Counted from the first letter of the stretch, positions 50,641 through 59,772 are shown. The stretch: DNA of 64,000 nucleotides from Cyclobacteriaceae bacterium (GCA_016786495.1 JAEUUJ010000005.1:1-64000); one strand, 5' to 3'. A program made the numbers and translations. Notes: a model not told the origin generated them from the sequence alone.

Positions 50641-51291
50641 ATGAAAAAAATTCTCCTCCCCTTGTTTGCGTTTACTGTTTCGATCATCGTTCACGCACAG
50701 GAATCGAAAAAGCCCGAAGTGAGCCTCGTATTCGGGTTAAATCAACCGTTGGTTACAAAAGGTTTCAATTTTGAAGTTGATTACTGGACTAAAAAATTCG
50801 TGTTCGACTATTCACACGGATTCGGGCTTGAGTTTACCGACAACCTGATCACAAAAGAAGCACAGGATCAACACCTATCCTTTAACATCACGCACTCGGT
50901 CGGATTTGGTGTTGGCTATCGGTTCACCGAAAAATTCAATGTTCGCGTAGAACCCAAGATGCACGTATGGGAAATGTACTACGATGACCAATTCAAACAG
51001 GAAGACAACCGGATTAAAAAGTACACCACGTATACGCTTGGGCTGGGCGCCTATTATCGCTGGACTCCATTCGAGAACAAACAAAACGCATTGCGCGGAT
51101 TAACCATCGTGCCGAATGTAAGGTGGTGGCCTAACGTGGGAAGTTCATTGAAAGACAACACATACACCTACTTCAACGAACGCACGCAGCAAACAGAAAC
51201 GCACAAAGCCAACAACATCGGAATATCAAACACGCCATTTTTCTTCAATGTCAGTGTAGGCTATACGTTTAATCTCCGGCCACGCGCCTAA
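50641..51291 (+). CDS. outer-membrane beta-barrel-like protein
   Basis: 216 residues. A signal peptide ends in IIVHAQ. Alternating strands follow: VSLVFGLNQPLVTKGFNFEV, FVFDYSHGFGLEFTD, VGFGVGYRFTEKFNVRVEP and NVSVGYTFNLRPRA. The last strand ends in an aromatic region, as outer-membrane barrels do. About eight strands fit a small OmpX/OmpW-sized barrel. The role is unknown. Confidence 0.78.
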   Translation: MKKILLPLFAFTVSIIVHAQESKKPEVSLVFGLNQPLVTKGFNFEVDYWTKKFVFDYSHGFGLEFTDNLITKEAQDQHLSFNITHSVGFGVGYRFTEKFNVRVEPKMHVWEMYYDDQFKQEDNRIKKYTTYTLGLGAYYRWTPFENKQNALRGLTIVPNVRWWPNVGSSLKDNTYTYFNERTQQTETHKANNIGISNTPFFFNVSVGYTFNLRPRA

Positions 51292-51369
51292 TGCCTGCAG
51301 CAGGTGAAAGTCCTTTTTCATCTGCTTTTTTGGCTTTCCGGAAAACGGAAATTGCGCTACATTTTCCGT

Positions 51370-51690
51370 ATGGAAATTTCAATTCAGCAAGCCAAACAAA
51401 CACTTATCGCCAGCAAGTCCGTTTTCACTGAACTGTTCAGGCACGGAACGCTGGCGGTTGAGTTTTACAAACCTGATAAAATCGACCATCAAAAGCCCCA
51501 CGATCGCGATGAAGTGTACGTGGTGGTTTCGGGCACCGGCACGTTCTTTCATTCGGGAAAGCGATGGAATTTCCATCCCGGTGATTTCCTGTTTGTTCCC
51601 GCGGGAGCGGAACATCGATTCGAGAATTTTACGGAGGATTTTTCCACCTGGGTGTTTTTCTACGGGCCGAAAGGTGGAGAACATGCTTGA
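51370..51690 (+). CDS. cupin-domain protein
   Basis: 106 residues from ATG 51370 (MEISIQQAKQTLIASKSVFT). The cupin barrel has PHDRDEVYVVVSGTGTFFH as motif one and FHPGDFLFVPAGAEHRFENF as motif two, with the usual metal-site His, Glu and His. It is a single-domain cupin without a helix-turn-helix. Its function (metal-dependent enzyme or sensor) is undetermined. The 109 bp after it holds only a weak CGAG-CTCG hairpin and a T run near 51732. Confidence 0.88.
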   Translation: MEISIQQAKQTLIASKSVFTELFRHGTLAVEFYKPDKIDHQKPHDRDEVYVVVSGTGTFFHSGKRWNFHPGDFLFVPAGAEHRFENFTEDFSTWVFFYGPKGGEHA

Positions 51691-51799
51691 TGATTATTCA
51701 AATTGAGAACGAGCCTGATCTCGAATCGGATTGATTTTTTTTCTAAATTCAAAACATTGAGTTCGAGGTGTTCGTACAACCGCCTTCACCACCATAACC

Positions 51800-52213
51800 A
51801 TGGAACTGCATTACACCCTTACCGACAACGAGTTTGAACAACTGTTTGCCTCCGCTACGCTGGACCCTGCAGTTTTTTCGCATGAAGCGCATTTGCGGCT
51901 TGCCTGGATTCATTTGAACCGGTATGGCCTCGAAACAGCCATCCAAAACATTACGGGTCAGTTACGAAACTATACGCGGGGGGTTGGCGCGGCCGACAAG
52001 TACAACGAAACAGTAACAATCGCTGCTATTCACGCAGTCAATCACTTTAAAAAGAGATCTATCTGTACGGACTTTGCGAGCTTCATTGCTCAGAACAGCC
52101 GTCTGAAAACCAATTTCAGAGACCTGATGAACGCGCATTACCAAACTGACATTTTTAAGTCCGCATCTGCGAAAGCAACTTACCTGGAACCCGAACTTTT
52201 GGCGTTCGATTAA
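51800..52213 (+). CDS. conserved hypothetical protein, His-rich helical
   Basis: 137 residues, mostly helical: LDPAVFSHEAHLRLAWIHLN, then LETAIQNITGQLRNYTRGVG, KYNETVTIAAIHAVNH and FRDLMNAHYQTDIFKSASAK. The conserved FxHxxHLxxAW pattern and KYNETVT suggest a metal or ligand pocket. I recall similar proteins in several phyla without a named function. Its TAA overlaps the TAA of the ABC permease gene on the other strand (TTAA). Confidence 0.72.
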   Translation: MELHYTLTDNEFEQLFASATLDPAVFSHEAHLRLAWIHLNRYGLETAIQNITGQLRNYTRGVGAADKYNETVTIAAIHAVNHFKKRSICTDFASFIAQNSRLKTNFRDLMNAHYQTDIFKSASAKATYLEPELLAFD

Positions 52214-53013
52214 ATATCGGCTTTCTTGAGGCGGAGATAAGCGAGGTAATTAAAGATTACCGTCCAGCCTACAGCAATTGCCACCGAACTAATTTTAATG
52301 TAATCCTGAATCTCCATAAACGCGTATCGATAAAACGGGAACGGTACGAGTCGGGTGATTGATTCCAACGGAAAGAAAGGAATCGCATCCGGGAAATAGT
52401 CATCCACGTTCAGCTTGATGATCAGTTCAAGCATGCTCGATAGTAACAGCAAAATGATGGTCAAGCCAGACCGTCTGATAAGAATACCCAGCAACAAGGC
52501 AAACGAGAGGTATTCAAAAATTTCCAGAAAGTATGCGAGGTAAAACTCCATGTCGGTAAACACATACTTCCATTGGATTTCAGGGGTATAAATAAATCCG
52601 GTAATGAGTGCGATCACAAATATGAGTGCTACGCTCATCAGGCTTAGAAGAATGTTGAGCAGCATTTTAGAACCAATGAATTCCCAGCGGCTGAGCCCGT
52701 CAATAATGTTCTGGCGAATGGTGCGGTACGAATATTCGTTGGTGATTGAAATAACCACCATGATCCCCAGTAAAACTTTAAACAGGCCGCTCCACCACAC
52801 GAGGTTTAGCCACACATCCGGAAAGTGATAAAGGGGGATACGATCAATGTTCAGCTCTTCGCCAAAACCATCGATAAAAGACGCAAGCCATTTCAAAAAC
52901 TCCATACCACTGGCGGTAGAGAAGCCGATTGTAATAAAATATAATCCACACACTACCCAGAACGTCCGGTAGTCGCGCATCTTCTTAAGTTCTATTTTCA
53001 GCAGGTGCAGCAT
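52210..53013 (-). CDS. ABC-2 type exporter permease
   Basis: 267 residues with six spans: TFWVVCGLYFITIGFSTASG, LFKVLLGIMVVISITNEYSY, MLLNILLSLMSVALIFVIAL and three more, ending VAIAVGWTVIFNYLAYLRL. SYRTIRQNIIDGLSRWEFIG after span two is the usual cytoplasmic loop that touches the ATPase. It works with the ATPase gene five bases upstream. The exported substrate is unknown. Confidence 0.9.
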   Translation of the reverse strand: MLHLLKIELKKMRDYRTFWVVCGLYFITIGFSTASGMEFLKWLASFIDGFGEELNIDRIPLYHFPDVWLNLVWWSGLFKVLLGIMVVISITNEYSYRTIRQNIIDGLSRWEFIGSKMLLNILLSLMSVALIFVIALITGFIYTPEIQWKYVFTDMEFYLAYFLEIFEYLSFALLLGILIRRSGLTIILLLLSSMLELIIKLNVDDYFPDAIPFFPLESITRLVPFPFYRYAFMEIQDYIKISSVAIAVGWTVIFNYLAYLRLKKADI

Positions 53014-53018
53014 GTCGG

Positions 53019-53924
53019 TTATTTTTGCGGGTTACTGGAAAGGATGTCAAGAAACTGTTGCTCGAGACTTTTCTTTTTCGTTACGAGATGCGAAGCAACC
53101 ACGTTCCGGTCGAACAAAAAACGGTTGAGGTCGTTACTGCGGAAGCCGTCACGCATGGACACACGATAGAAACCACTTTCTTTCGTGATGGTAGACGTTC
53201 CCGAAAACTCCATCAGGATTTCGTTCAGGTTGTCGACCTCTGCATTTACCTCAACAGTTTCCGTGCCGCGACCTACTTCATCAACCGGACCCGTGTGGAT
53301 CAGGTTACCGCGTTGCAGGATCGCAAAGTGCGTACATACTTTTTGTACTTCATCGAGCAGGTGACTGGCCAGGATGATTGTTTTTCCATTGGCGGCAATT
53401 TTCTTGATGATGTCACGAATCTCGGCAATCCCCATCGGGTCAAGTCCATTGGTGGGCTCGTCCAGAATCAGAACGGCTGGATCGTTCAACAATGCCGAAG
53501 CAATCGCCAGGCGCTGCTTCATCCCCAGCGAATACGTTTTGTATTTATGGTCCTTGCGTGCAGTGAGTTCAACCAATTCAAGCACGTTCGGGATGTTCTC
53601 AACCGGACATTGCTTGATCATTGCATTTAACTCCAGATTTTTTTGCCCACTCAGGTAGGGATAAAAAATCGGGTGTTCGAGTACCGCGCCAATCTTCTTT
53701 CGAACGTGATGCGTTGGCGTTTCTCCGAACCAGGTGAAGTTGCCAGCCGAAGGATTTACAACCCCCATGAGCATACCCAGCGTAGTGGTTTTACCGCTGC
53801 CATTCGGCCCCAGCATTCCAAATACCTGCCCGGTTTTTACCTCGAGCGCGAGATTGTTTACAGCGCGGATCCTGCCAAAGTCTTTGGTAAGTCCGTTAAC
53901 AGAAAGTACAGTTTGCACAGGCAA
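53019..53924 (-). CDS. ABC exporter ATP-binding protein
   Basis: 301 residues: Walker A MLGPNGSGKTTTLGML, signature KTYSLGMKQRLAIASALL, Walker B PAVLILDEPTNGLDP, switch His in IILASHLLDEVQ. The C-terminal 75 residues are the accessory region common in ABC-2 ATPases. It pairs with the permease directly downstream. The gene follows the DUF4252 pair on the same strand with a 46 bp gap; whether the sigma factor system controls it is not shown. Confidence 0.94.
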   Translation of the reverse strand: MPVQTVLSVNGLTKDFGRIRAVNNLALEVKTGQVFGMLGPNGSGKTTTLGMLMGVVNPSAGNFTWFGETPTHHVRKKIGAVLEHPIFYPYLSGQKNLELNAMIKQCPVENIPNVLELVELTARKDHKYKTYSLGMKQRLAIASALLNDPAVLILDEPTNGLDPMGIAEIRDIIKKIAANGKTIILASHLLDEVQKVCTHFAILQRGNLIHTGPVDEVGRGTETVEVNAEVDNLNEILMEFSGTSTITKESGFYRVSMRDGFRSNDLNRFLFDRNVVASHLVTKKKSLEQQFLDILSSNPQK

Positions 53925-53970
53925 TGTGATTATAGATAATGAGTCGGGCGTGTGTTACGGGAATTACAGC

Positions 53971-54477
53971 TTAGTTGCCTTTATTCATCAGGCTCTTGAT
54001 TTTCTGGCCGATGTCGGAGCTGCTATCTACCGTTGAGAAAAGGCTGGTGATTTTATTCAGCGCCACTTTTCCGACAATATCCATCACCAAAACATTCTCG
54101 CCATCATCAGCAGTAATCACTACACCTTTTGTATCGCCGTCTTTCTCTTTGATATACGCATTCAGGTTTTTTCCCTGAAACCGGGTGGTCAATATCTCTT
54201 CAAAGCTTTCTGCCTTATAAGAAGCAACCAGTTTTTTATACTGCTCCGCGCCAAAGTTCTTTTCGCGCTTACTCACCCACACAACCTTCAGTTTTTCAAT
54301 ATCCTTAATCAGTTCATCAAAGGCCTTGTCACCTTTCTGGTTGATCATCCGAAGGGTATTGTTATACAGGAAAAACGTGTGTGAAGAATAGTTGCGATCA
54401 AGTTCGTTCGTGGTTTCCGTTTGAGCGAACGCGCAGAACGACAGCAGTAAGAATGCAAAAGCCAAAATATTTTTCAT
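53971..54477 (-). CDS. exported DUF4252 protein
   Basis: 168 residues from ATG 54477, where the signal peptide (KNILAFAFLLLSFCAFAQ) starts. The domain has DKAFDELIKDIEKLKVVWVS, FEEILTTRFQGKNLNAYIKE, VVITADDGENVLVMDIVGKV and DIGQKIKSLMNKG. It resembles the next gene upstream in length and order of elements. DUF4252 proteins are usually encoded beside an ECF sigma factor and its antagonist, as here. Role unknown. A hairpin (54499-54533) separates it from its paralogue. Confidence 0.88.
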   Translation of the reverse strand: MKNILAFAFLLLSFCAFAQTETTNELDRNYSSHTFFLYNNTLRMINQKGDKAFDELIKDIEKLKVVWVSKREKNFGAEQYKKLVASYKAESFEEILTTRFQGKNLNAYIKEKDGDTKGVVITADDGENVLVMDIVGKVALNKITSLFSTVDSSSDIGQKIKSLMNKGN

Positions 54478-54498
54478 AACGAGGGATTTAAAAAGTAA

Positions 54499-54533
54499 AA
54501 CCTCATGCACCGGGTTGTCCGAAGCATGAGGTT
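54499..54533 (-). terminator. hairpin terminator or attenuator between the DUF4252 genes
   Basis: AACCTCATGC and GCATGAGGTT pair perfectly over 10 bp around a 15-base loop, followed on the minus strand by TTTACTTTTT. It lies inside the presumed operon, 21 bp after one DUF4252 stop and 21 bp before the next start, so it may lower expression of the downstream genes. Confidence 0.7.
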
Positions 54534-54554
54534 AATATACGCGGTGAGATCGAA

Positions 54555-55085
54555 TTAGTTCTTCTGCTCACCCATTTTCTCAAGCTTGTCGAGGCCGCCT
54601 ACATTCATCTTACGGCCAATCTTGGAAATTTGTTTCAGGTCAATTTCACCAAACAGGCTGATGATCATGAATTCCGAGTTACTTCCAATCAGCATCACAA
54701 ACTCACCAATTTTACCCGGGGCAGTTTCCTTGATGTAGAATTTCATGTCTTTGTCTTTGTCGCGAACCGACATAAGTTCGTCATATTTATTCTTGGTTAC
54801 CACACTCAGTGCTTCGGTGTAATACGTGCGGGCACCGTTGGTCTTATCTTTTCCCAGAATGCGAAGCCCCTTCAGCTTCGAAATTGCGTCAATAACCTCT
54901 TTGTCTTCCGCTGTGGTTGCTTCCATGTTGGTAAACAGACTGAACATTTTGCTGGAAATGGTTGCCTGTGTAGTGAACGACTCGTCTGTCGCATACTTGT
55001 CGAAAAACTTCGTAACCGCTTCGCCCTGCGCAAATGCTCCTGTCGCTGCGGTGATTAATGCCAATACTACGATTATCTTTTTCAT
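54555..55085 (-). CDS. exported DUF4252 protein
   Basis: 176 residues. A signal peptide ends in ATGAFAQ. The domain has AVTKFFDKYATDESFTTQAT, ISKLKGLRILGKDKTNGART, YTEALSVVTKNKYDELMSVR and KIGEFVMLIGSNSEFMIISL. A paralogue follows at 53971. The family often forms part of sigma-factor gene clusters. It lies 23 bp after the anti-sigma-like gene. Confidence 0.9.
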   Translation of the reverse strand: MKKIIVVLALITAATGAFAQGEAVTKFFDKYATDESFTTQATISSKMFSLFTNMEATTAEDKEVIDAISKLKGLRILGKDKTNGARTYYTEALSVVTKNKYDELMSVRDKDKDMKFYIKETAPGKIGEFVMLIGSNSEFMIISLFGEIDLKQISKIGRKMNVGGLDKLEKMGEQKN

Positions 55086-55108
55086 ACGGTTGTTATTTCA
55101 AATTCGGT

Positions 55109-55591
55109 TTATAAATTCTTTTTTTCTTTCACTTTATCTTCAGCTTCGTTCAGGACGTTGATTTTCTTTGCCTGCTCTTCTGCTGTACTGAATCCTTTTG
55201 AGATCATCATCAGCGCCTTTTTGGTTTCTTCCAGTGCCTTTTGCGGGTCCTCAATGGTTGCCATATCGGGCTTCTCCTGAATTTCCTGCTGCACGAAGAA
55301 GATAGCTGCTGCTACTACCGCAATTCCGGCTGCAATTTTGAGTGAGGTTTGCCACAAGCCGACCACCCTGCCTTTCGGTGCGATTATCTTTTTGATAACC
55401 TCTTTTTCGAATTGTGCTCCGGTTGCTTTCTGCTTCTGCTCATCAAAATAACTGAACAGCTTCGCGGTGTCTTTAAACCGTTCCGGCACTTCGTGCGTGC
55501 GGAACCACTCGCGCAACCGCTCTTCCTCTTCCAGGGATGTTTCGCAATCCCAGTACTTTTTGATCAGCGTTTCGAGTTGACTATAGTCCAT
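55109..55591 (-). CDS. anti-sigma-factor-like membrane protein
   Basis: 160 residues. A cytoplasmic N-terminal helical part (MDYSQLETLIKKYWDCETSL, then EEERLREWFRTHEVPERFK) precedes one span (LKIAAGIAVVAAAIFFV) and a periplasmic charged tail. Only one Cys is near the start, so it is not a zinc anti-sigma of the classic HxxxCxxC type. Its start overlaps the stop of the ECF sigma gene by 11 bases, the usual arrangement of sigma factor and antagonist. The function is inferred from this context. Confidence 0.82.
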   Translation of the reverse strand: MDYSQLETLIKKYWDCETSLEEEERLREWFRTHEVPERFKDTAKLFSYFDEQKQKATGAQFEKEVIKKIIAPKGRVVGLWQTSLKIAAGIAVVAAAIFFVQQEIQEKPDMATIEDPQKALEETKKALMMISKGFSTAEEQAKKINVLNEAEDKVKEKKNL

Positions 55592-56093
55592 ACGCGTTCA
55601 TCTTCAATAACTTTTCCTTTACCGAGTTGCGGGCACGGAACAGGTTTACTTTCACCTGATTCATATCGATCTCCATGATCTCGCAAATCTCATTATACGT
55701 GTACCCTTCTACATCCCGAAGGTGAATTACCTGCCGTTGCTTTTCAGGCAGTGCTGCGATTAATTGACTTACGTGTTGCATACTTTCACCCAGTTCAGTT
55801 TTAACATCCGGTGTTTTATCTGAGCCCAGCACATGAAAGCTTTTCTCGAGTGATTCGGTCGCCTTTCGCTGGTTAGCCCGGAGCTTATCGAGCGAGAGGT
55901 TTTTCGTGATCCGCATGCACCATGCCTCCATATTTTCGATGGTATGCATCTGCTCCCGGCCATTCCAAACCCTGATCAAAACTTCCTGCACCACATCCTT
56001 CGCATCATCGTCATTACCCAGCATTCGCAGGGCAAACCGAAAAAGCTTGTTTTTAGCAGGTAAAACACGGTTTTGAAAAGCCTCGAGGTTCAT
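55581..56093 (-). CDS. ECF-type sigma-70 factor
   Basis: 170 residues. Region 2 has LFRFALRMLGNDDDAKDVVQ, EVLIRVWNGREQMHTIENME and AWCMRITKNLSLDKLRA; region 4 has LPEKQRQVIHLRDVEGYTYN, then EICEIMEIDMNQVKVNLFRA and RNSVKEKLLK. It directs RNA polymerase to a stress or envelope regulon. Its stop overlaps the anti-sigma-like gene, and both DUF4252 genes follow. Its ATG shares the CATG at 56091-56094 with the divergent sulfotransferase ATG. Confidence 0.95.
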   Translation of the reverse strand: MNLEAFQNRVLPAKNKLFRFALRMLGNDDDAKDVVQEVLIRVWNGREQMHTIENMEAWCMRITKNLSLDKLRANQRKATESLEKSFHVLGSDKTPDVKTELGESMQHVSQLIAALPEKQRQVIHLRDVEGYTYNEICEIMEIDMNQVKVNLFRARNSVKEKLLKMNAYGL

Positions 56094-57078
56094 GTATTCA
56101 ATTCCAATAAGCAGACGCCAGGCTGTCCCGATTGTTACACCGGAAAGAAAACTTTTTGATGCCTTTCATCGAAAATACGACCGGGGGCAGCGCAAGCGGC
56201 CTTATGTTTGGGAAAAATACAGATTCGTGGGTTATATCCGGAAAGTTCTCAAACTCCTGTCATCCAAATTACTACCGGGTCATGACCCGTCCTTTATGAT
56301 TATTGGGGCTCAGAAGGCTGGAACAACCTCGTTACATTATTATCTCGATCAACATCCCAAACTGGCGGGCTCTTACCCAAAAGAACTCAACTATTTCTCG
56401 CGAGACATTTTACTGGGCAAGGACCTGAACTGGTACCGGCAACATTTTACATCGCTTACCAAGCCGGATGCCCTGTTCTTTGAATCGACACCGAAATACA
56501 TGAATCTTGAGCCGGTAGCACAGCAGATTGCGACCGCCTACCCTAACATGAAATTGATCATGATATTGCGTGAACCGATCGCACGCGCCTATTCCGGATG
56601 GAACATGTACCGCAGCTATTCGGCCAAACAAGTCGCGCGAAAAACAGCCGACAGCACCGGGCACAACGTAAACCGCGTTTACCAGTACCTGTTTGACAAG
56701 CGTACCACGTTTCCTTCTTTCCGCGAAGTTGTGGACCTGGAGCTCGACTTTATTTCACGCGGCAGCGAAGACGGACCGTTCATTCTCCGGAAAGGTCTCT
56801 ATGCAGATCAAATAAAAATGTATTACCGGTATTTCGATCCCGGCCAAATTCTTATTCTTGGATTCCGCGATCTGGTGAACAACCCGCAACAAAACTGCAA
56901 CCGGGTACTGGAATTTTTAGGGGTAGCCGGTCCTCCGTGCAACTTCAACCCTGAACCCAAGAACAAGCGCGACTATTCTGATAAGATTGCGGACGATGAC
57001 AAACGTATTCTGGAAGAATTCTATCGCGAACCCAATCGCCAGTTGAAGGAACTGTTGGGTATGGACCTGAACTGGTAA
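56092..57078 (+). CDS. sulfotransferase-domain protein
   Basis: 328 residues. FMIIGAQKAGTTSLHYYLDQ is the 5'-phosphosulfate loop that binds PAPS; IMILREPIARAYSGWNMYR is the 3'-phosphate site. YPKELNYFSRDI and ILILGFRDLVNNPQQNCNRV complete the fold. It should move a sulfate from PAPS to a sugar or other hydroxyl acceptor in the cytoplasm. ATG 56092 overlaps the sigma-factor start on the other strand; a GTG at 56227 is a possible later start. No PAPS-making gene is nearby. Confidence 0.88.
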   Translation: MYSIPISRRQAVPIVTPERKLFDAFHRKYDRGQRKRPYVWEKYRFVGYIRKVLKLLSSKLLPGHDPSFMIIGAQKAGTTSLHYYLDQHPKLAGSYPKELNYFSRDILLGKDLNWYRQHFTSLTKPDALFFESTPKYMNLEPVAQQIATAYPNMKLIMILREPIARAYSGWNMYRSYSAKQVARKTADSTGHNVNRVYQYLFDKRTTFPSFREVVDLELDFISRGSEDGPFILRKGLYADQIKMYYRYFDPGQILILGFRDLVNNPQQNCNRVLEFLGVAGPPCNFNPEPKNKRDYSDKIADDDKRILEEFYREPNRQLKELLGMDLNW

Positions 57079-59772
57079 CTACCGCTTGCGTTTTGACTTG
57101 ACTTCCCGGATAAGGTTCGCCTCAACATTCTCCTTTACAACAGCAGCGTAGTTTCCGTTACCCAACTGCGCCAATCGCTCCAGCACTTTACCGGAACCTG
57201 ATCCGCTTCCAAAATTGAAGATGGTCAGGTAGATGTCTGCCTTTGCAAATTTCTTAATCAGTGCTTCTGTTTCTGGTGAGATCGGAAACTCGCCATCAGT
57301 TGCCAGCACAATCCGGTTGTTGCCGGCCCGAATGTAGTTTTCATCTGCCACTTCGTAAGCAAGCGCCAGCGCTGCGTTTCCATCGGTGGTACCCTTCGAA
57401 TCAAGTTTATTGATTGCCTTCCTGATGGTTGTTTGTTCTTTAAAAGAAACCGGTTCAAGTAAAATCTTCGGTTTGCCAGAAAAAACAACTACAGCCAATT
57501 CATCCTCTTCCCGCATCATATCGAGCAGTTGCAGCACAGATTGCTTTAACAGCGGAAGTTTATCCGCCCGGCTCATAGAACCTGAAACATCCAGCAACAA
57601 CACCAGGTTGTTTGTAGCATACCCCTCCATGTTACGCGATAAGTCGGGGTTACGATCAAGCCAGATGGTATCGTGTTTCTCAATATAAATGGTATCCCGC
57701 GTGTTCGTATTCTTCGAATCATCCGTCACAGAAGAACCAGATTGTGGTGTGTAAACGGTTAATGGCGGGTTGTCAGGCGCTGGATTACTCTGAACCGGAG
57801 GATTAGTTACGGTCGCCTGTCGGTTACCCCGTTCTAACATGAATAACTCTGGTTCGTAAATAGTTTGAAGCAGCGGCACGGGCGACAGCTCGCAGAATTT
57901 GTTATAGTTCCTGACCACGTTATTGAACATGTACACGTAGTTATGATACGGGTGACTGTAACTCAGGGGCGACAAGGTTGAAGATTTGAACTCAGGCTCC
58001 GTAAATTTTTTCGAGTCATTGGCCAGGTCTTCATACGGAGTGTACGGGCAATTCCCGTTATAGCGTCCCAGCTTTTCAATGCCTTTCAGGTTAGCATACT
58101 CATCCGAAATTACCGATCGAATCAGTGCCTGAATTTTTTCGGGATCAGGCTTTTGGGATGGGTCACCGGTGTAAAATAACGTTGCTTTCAAAAGTTCCTC
58201 CTTATCGGCATCAGCCAGGCGAAGCAAAGCCTTTCCTGACACATGCCATGAACTTGCCGGGTTCGATACCTTAAAACTTTCAAAAATACTCCTGACATCC
58301 GCGTACAGTATTTCCTTTCGGTCATGAAAAACATCCCAGATTGTTTTGAATCGAAGCACAAGCTCATCAAGATGTTTCAGGTTATCACGTTCGTAGTTTT
58401 TCTGTTCGGTCTCCTGATCAAGCGCTATACTCAACTGATTCATTTCGATCATGATGCGGTTCAGTACTTCTGCCTGATCGTTCAATGATTTTCGGTATCC
58501 TTCCGGAATCGATTTACTCTCTGCTACGGCTTTTTGCCCGTACGAGACAGGGATTTCAAAGTCTTTAAAATCAAATGTCAGACCGCCCTTGCCTTTAAAC
58601 GATGTCAGATCGCGGTAGCCGGCAGTGCTTCCCCACAAATTGGCATACAATCGCTGCAAGTGATCGGTCTGTCGCACGCACTCATTGATATAGTCGATGT
58701 AGTTTGAAAGCGCCTTAAAGGTTGCCGGAGAAATCGACCCGGCCTGAGGCTTAATCGACAATGTCGCATGCGCGATATCCTGAAATGGCTGGATATCCGT
58801 CTGGATCGCTTTTACATCGTTACGAATGTCAAAGGCGGGCACGTACGTCATGGCCAGCAGGCCGGCATAGTTGTTATTCGCATACCCGATAAATGTGTTG
58901 TAAAATGAAATCAACACTCCGTTGTAGAGGTTGATCAGTTCGAGATACACCCCGTTGCTATGTTCATCTGATTTTTGTGCTTCGTAGGTGTAACCATCCA
59001 GACCGTTTCGTTTCGTTTGCTGCAACATCACGAGGCCTTCTTCGAATGATGGAATCATGGAAGACGCAGGGTACTGGATACCGGCAGCGGCAATCTTCTT
59101 TTCAACAAGTTCCTGTGTTTCCAGAATATGACTTTTGAGCAGCTCAACCGGCCAGCCGGAATGAATCTTTGCGTTGAAATTGTAATTCCATGAATTCAGT
59201 AAGATCATTTCATGTGCAATACGATCCTGCATCTGCCTGAGCGCAACAGCGTAAGGACCGGCTTTGGATGTTTGAAGTTTTGCGTACACACTCCGGACCG
59301 CATCATACAAACTGTTTCGCTTTGCCCGATACTCCGCAAACAGGCCCACCATCTGCACCATAATGTCCTCTCCCTTCTTATAATCGTCTGTTTTGTAATC
59401 TTCCAGTTTGTGATACGTATCAAGTGCCTTAAGTTGCTGATCGATAGCCTCGGCTGATTTTCTAAGGGCAGCTAATTTTGCTTTCAACGTGGCGTCATCC
59501 GTACCCACCTTGCGCTGGAGAGCCGTTGTATAGTAATAATCCTCAAGCTGAAACGTATAGCTAAACCGGACGGGCTGCTTGTATTTTGCCGTCCGGTAGC
59601 GTTGTAAATTATCGTAGTAGTCGCGGACGAGTGCAAACGATGCCCGGGCTTCTTCGCCCGACTTATTCATGTATTCAACGTAGCTGTTGAGTGCTTTTTG
59701 CTGGGAAGCCGTAATCTGGCCGTTTGTCAGCAATGGAATGAGCAATAGCGTTACGATAAGGCTTCTAACCAT
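57079..59772 (-). CDS. large exported VWA-domain protein
   Basis: 897 residues. A signal peptide (SLIVTLLLIPLLTNGQ) is followed by about 620 residues of mostly helical, coiled sequence (KALNSYVEYMNKSGEEARAS, ASQQ and long Gln/Lys/Glu helices) that I cannot assign. A Pro/Asn/Ser-rich linker near residues 625-665 leads to a VWA domain of about 180 residues: NLVLLLDVSGSMSRADKLPL with a complete MIDAS motif, GTTDGNAALALAYEVADENY and RIVLATDGEF. It binds a metal and probably a partner protein in the periplasm. It converges on the sulfotransferase gene with no gap. Confidence 0.85.
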   Translation of the reverse strand: MVRSLIVTLLLIPLLTNGQITASQQKALNSYVEYMNKSGEEARASFALVRDYYDNLQRYRTAKYKQPVRFSYTFQLEDYYYTTALQRKVGTDDATLKAKLAALRKSAEAIDQQLKALDTYHKLEDYKTDDYKKGEDIMVQMVGLFAEYRAKRNSLYDAVRSVYAKLQTSKAGPYAVALRQMQDRIAHEMILLNSWNYNFNAKIHSGWPVELLKSHILETQELVEKKIAAAGIQYPASSMIPSFEEGLVMLQQTKRNGLDGYTYEAQKSDEHSNGVYLELINLYNGVLISFYNTFIGYANNNYAGLLAMTYVPAFDIRNDVKAIQTDIQPFQDIAHATLSIKPQAGSISPATFKALSNYIDYINECVRQTDHLQRLYANLWGSTAGYRDLTSFKGKGGLTFDFKDFEIPVSYGQKAVAESKSIPEGYRKSLNDQAEVLNRIMIEMNQLSIALDQETEQKNYERDNLKHLDELVLRFKTIWDVFHDRKEILYADVRSIFESFKVSNPASSWHVSGKALLRLADADKEELLKATLFYTGDPSQKPDPEKIQALIRSVISDEYANLKGIEKLGRYNGNCPYTPYEDLANDSKKFTEPEFKSSTLSPLSYSHPYHNYVYMFNNVVRNYNKFCELSPVPLLQTIYEPELFMLERGNRQATVTNPPVQSNPAPDNPPLTVYTPQSGSSVTDDSKNTNTRDTIYIEKHDTIWLDRNPDLSRNMEGYATNNLVLLLDVSGSMSRADKLPLLKQSVLQLLDMMREEDELAVVVFSGKPKILLEPVSFKEQTTIRKAINKLDSKGTTDGNAALALAYEVADENYIRAGNNRIVLATDGEFPISPETEALIKKFAKADIYLTIFNFGSGSGSGKVLERLAQLGNGNYAAVVKENVEANLIREVKSKRKR

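Noticed and set aside
53025-53630. 201-codon open frame antisense to the ABC ATPase gene
   Set aside because: The minus strand encodes Walker A, signature and Walker B motifs without interruption; the plus-strand product resembles nothing.
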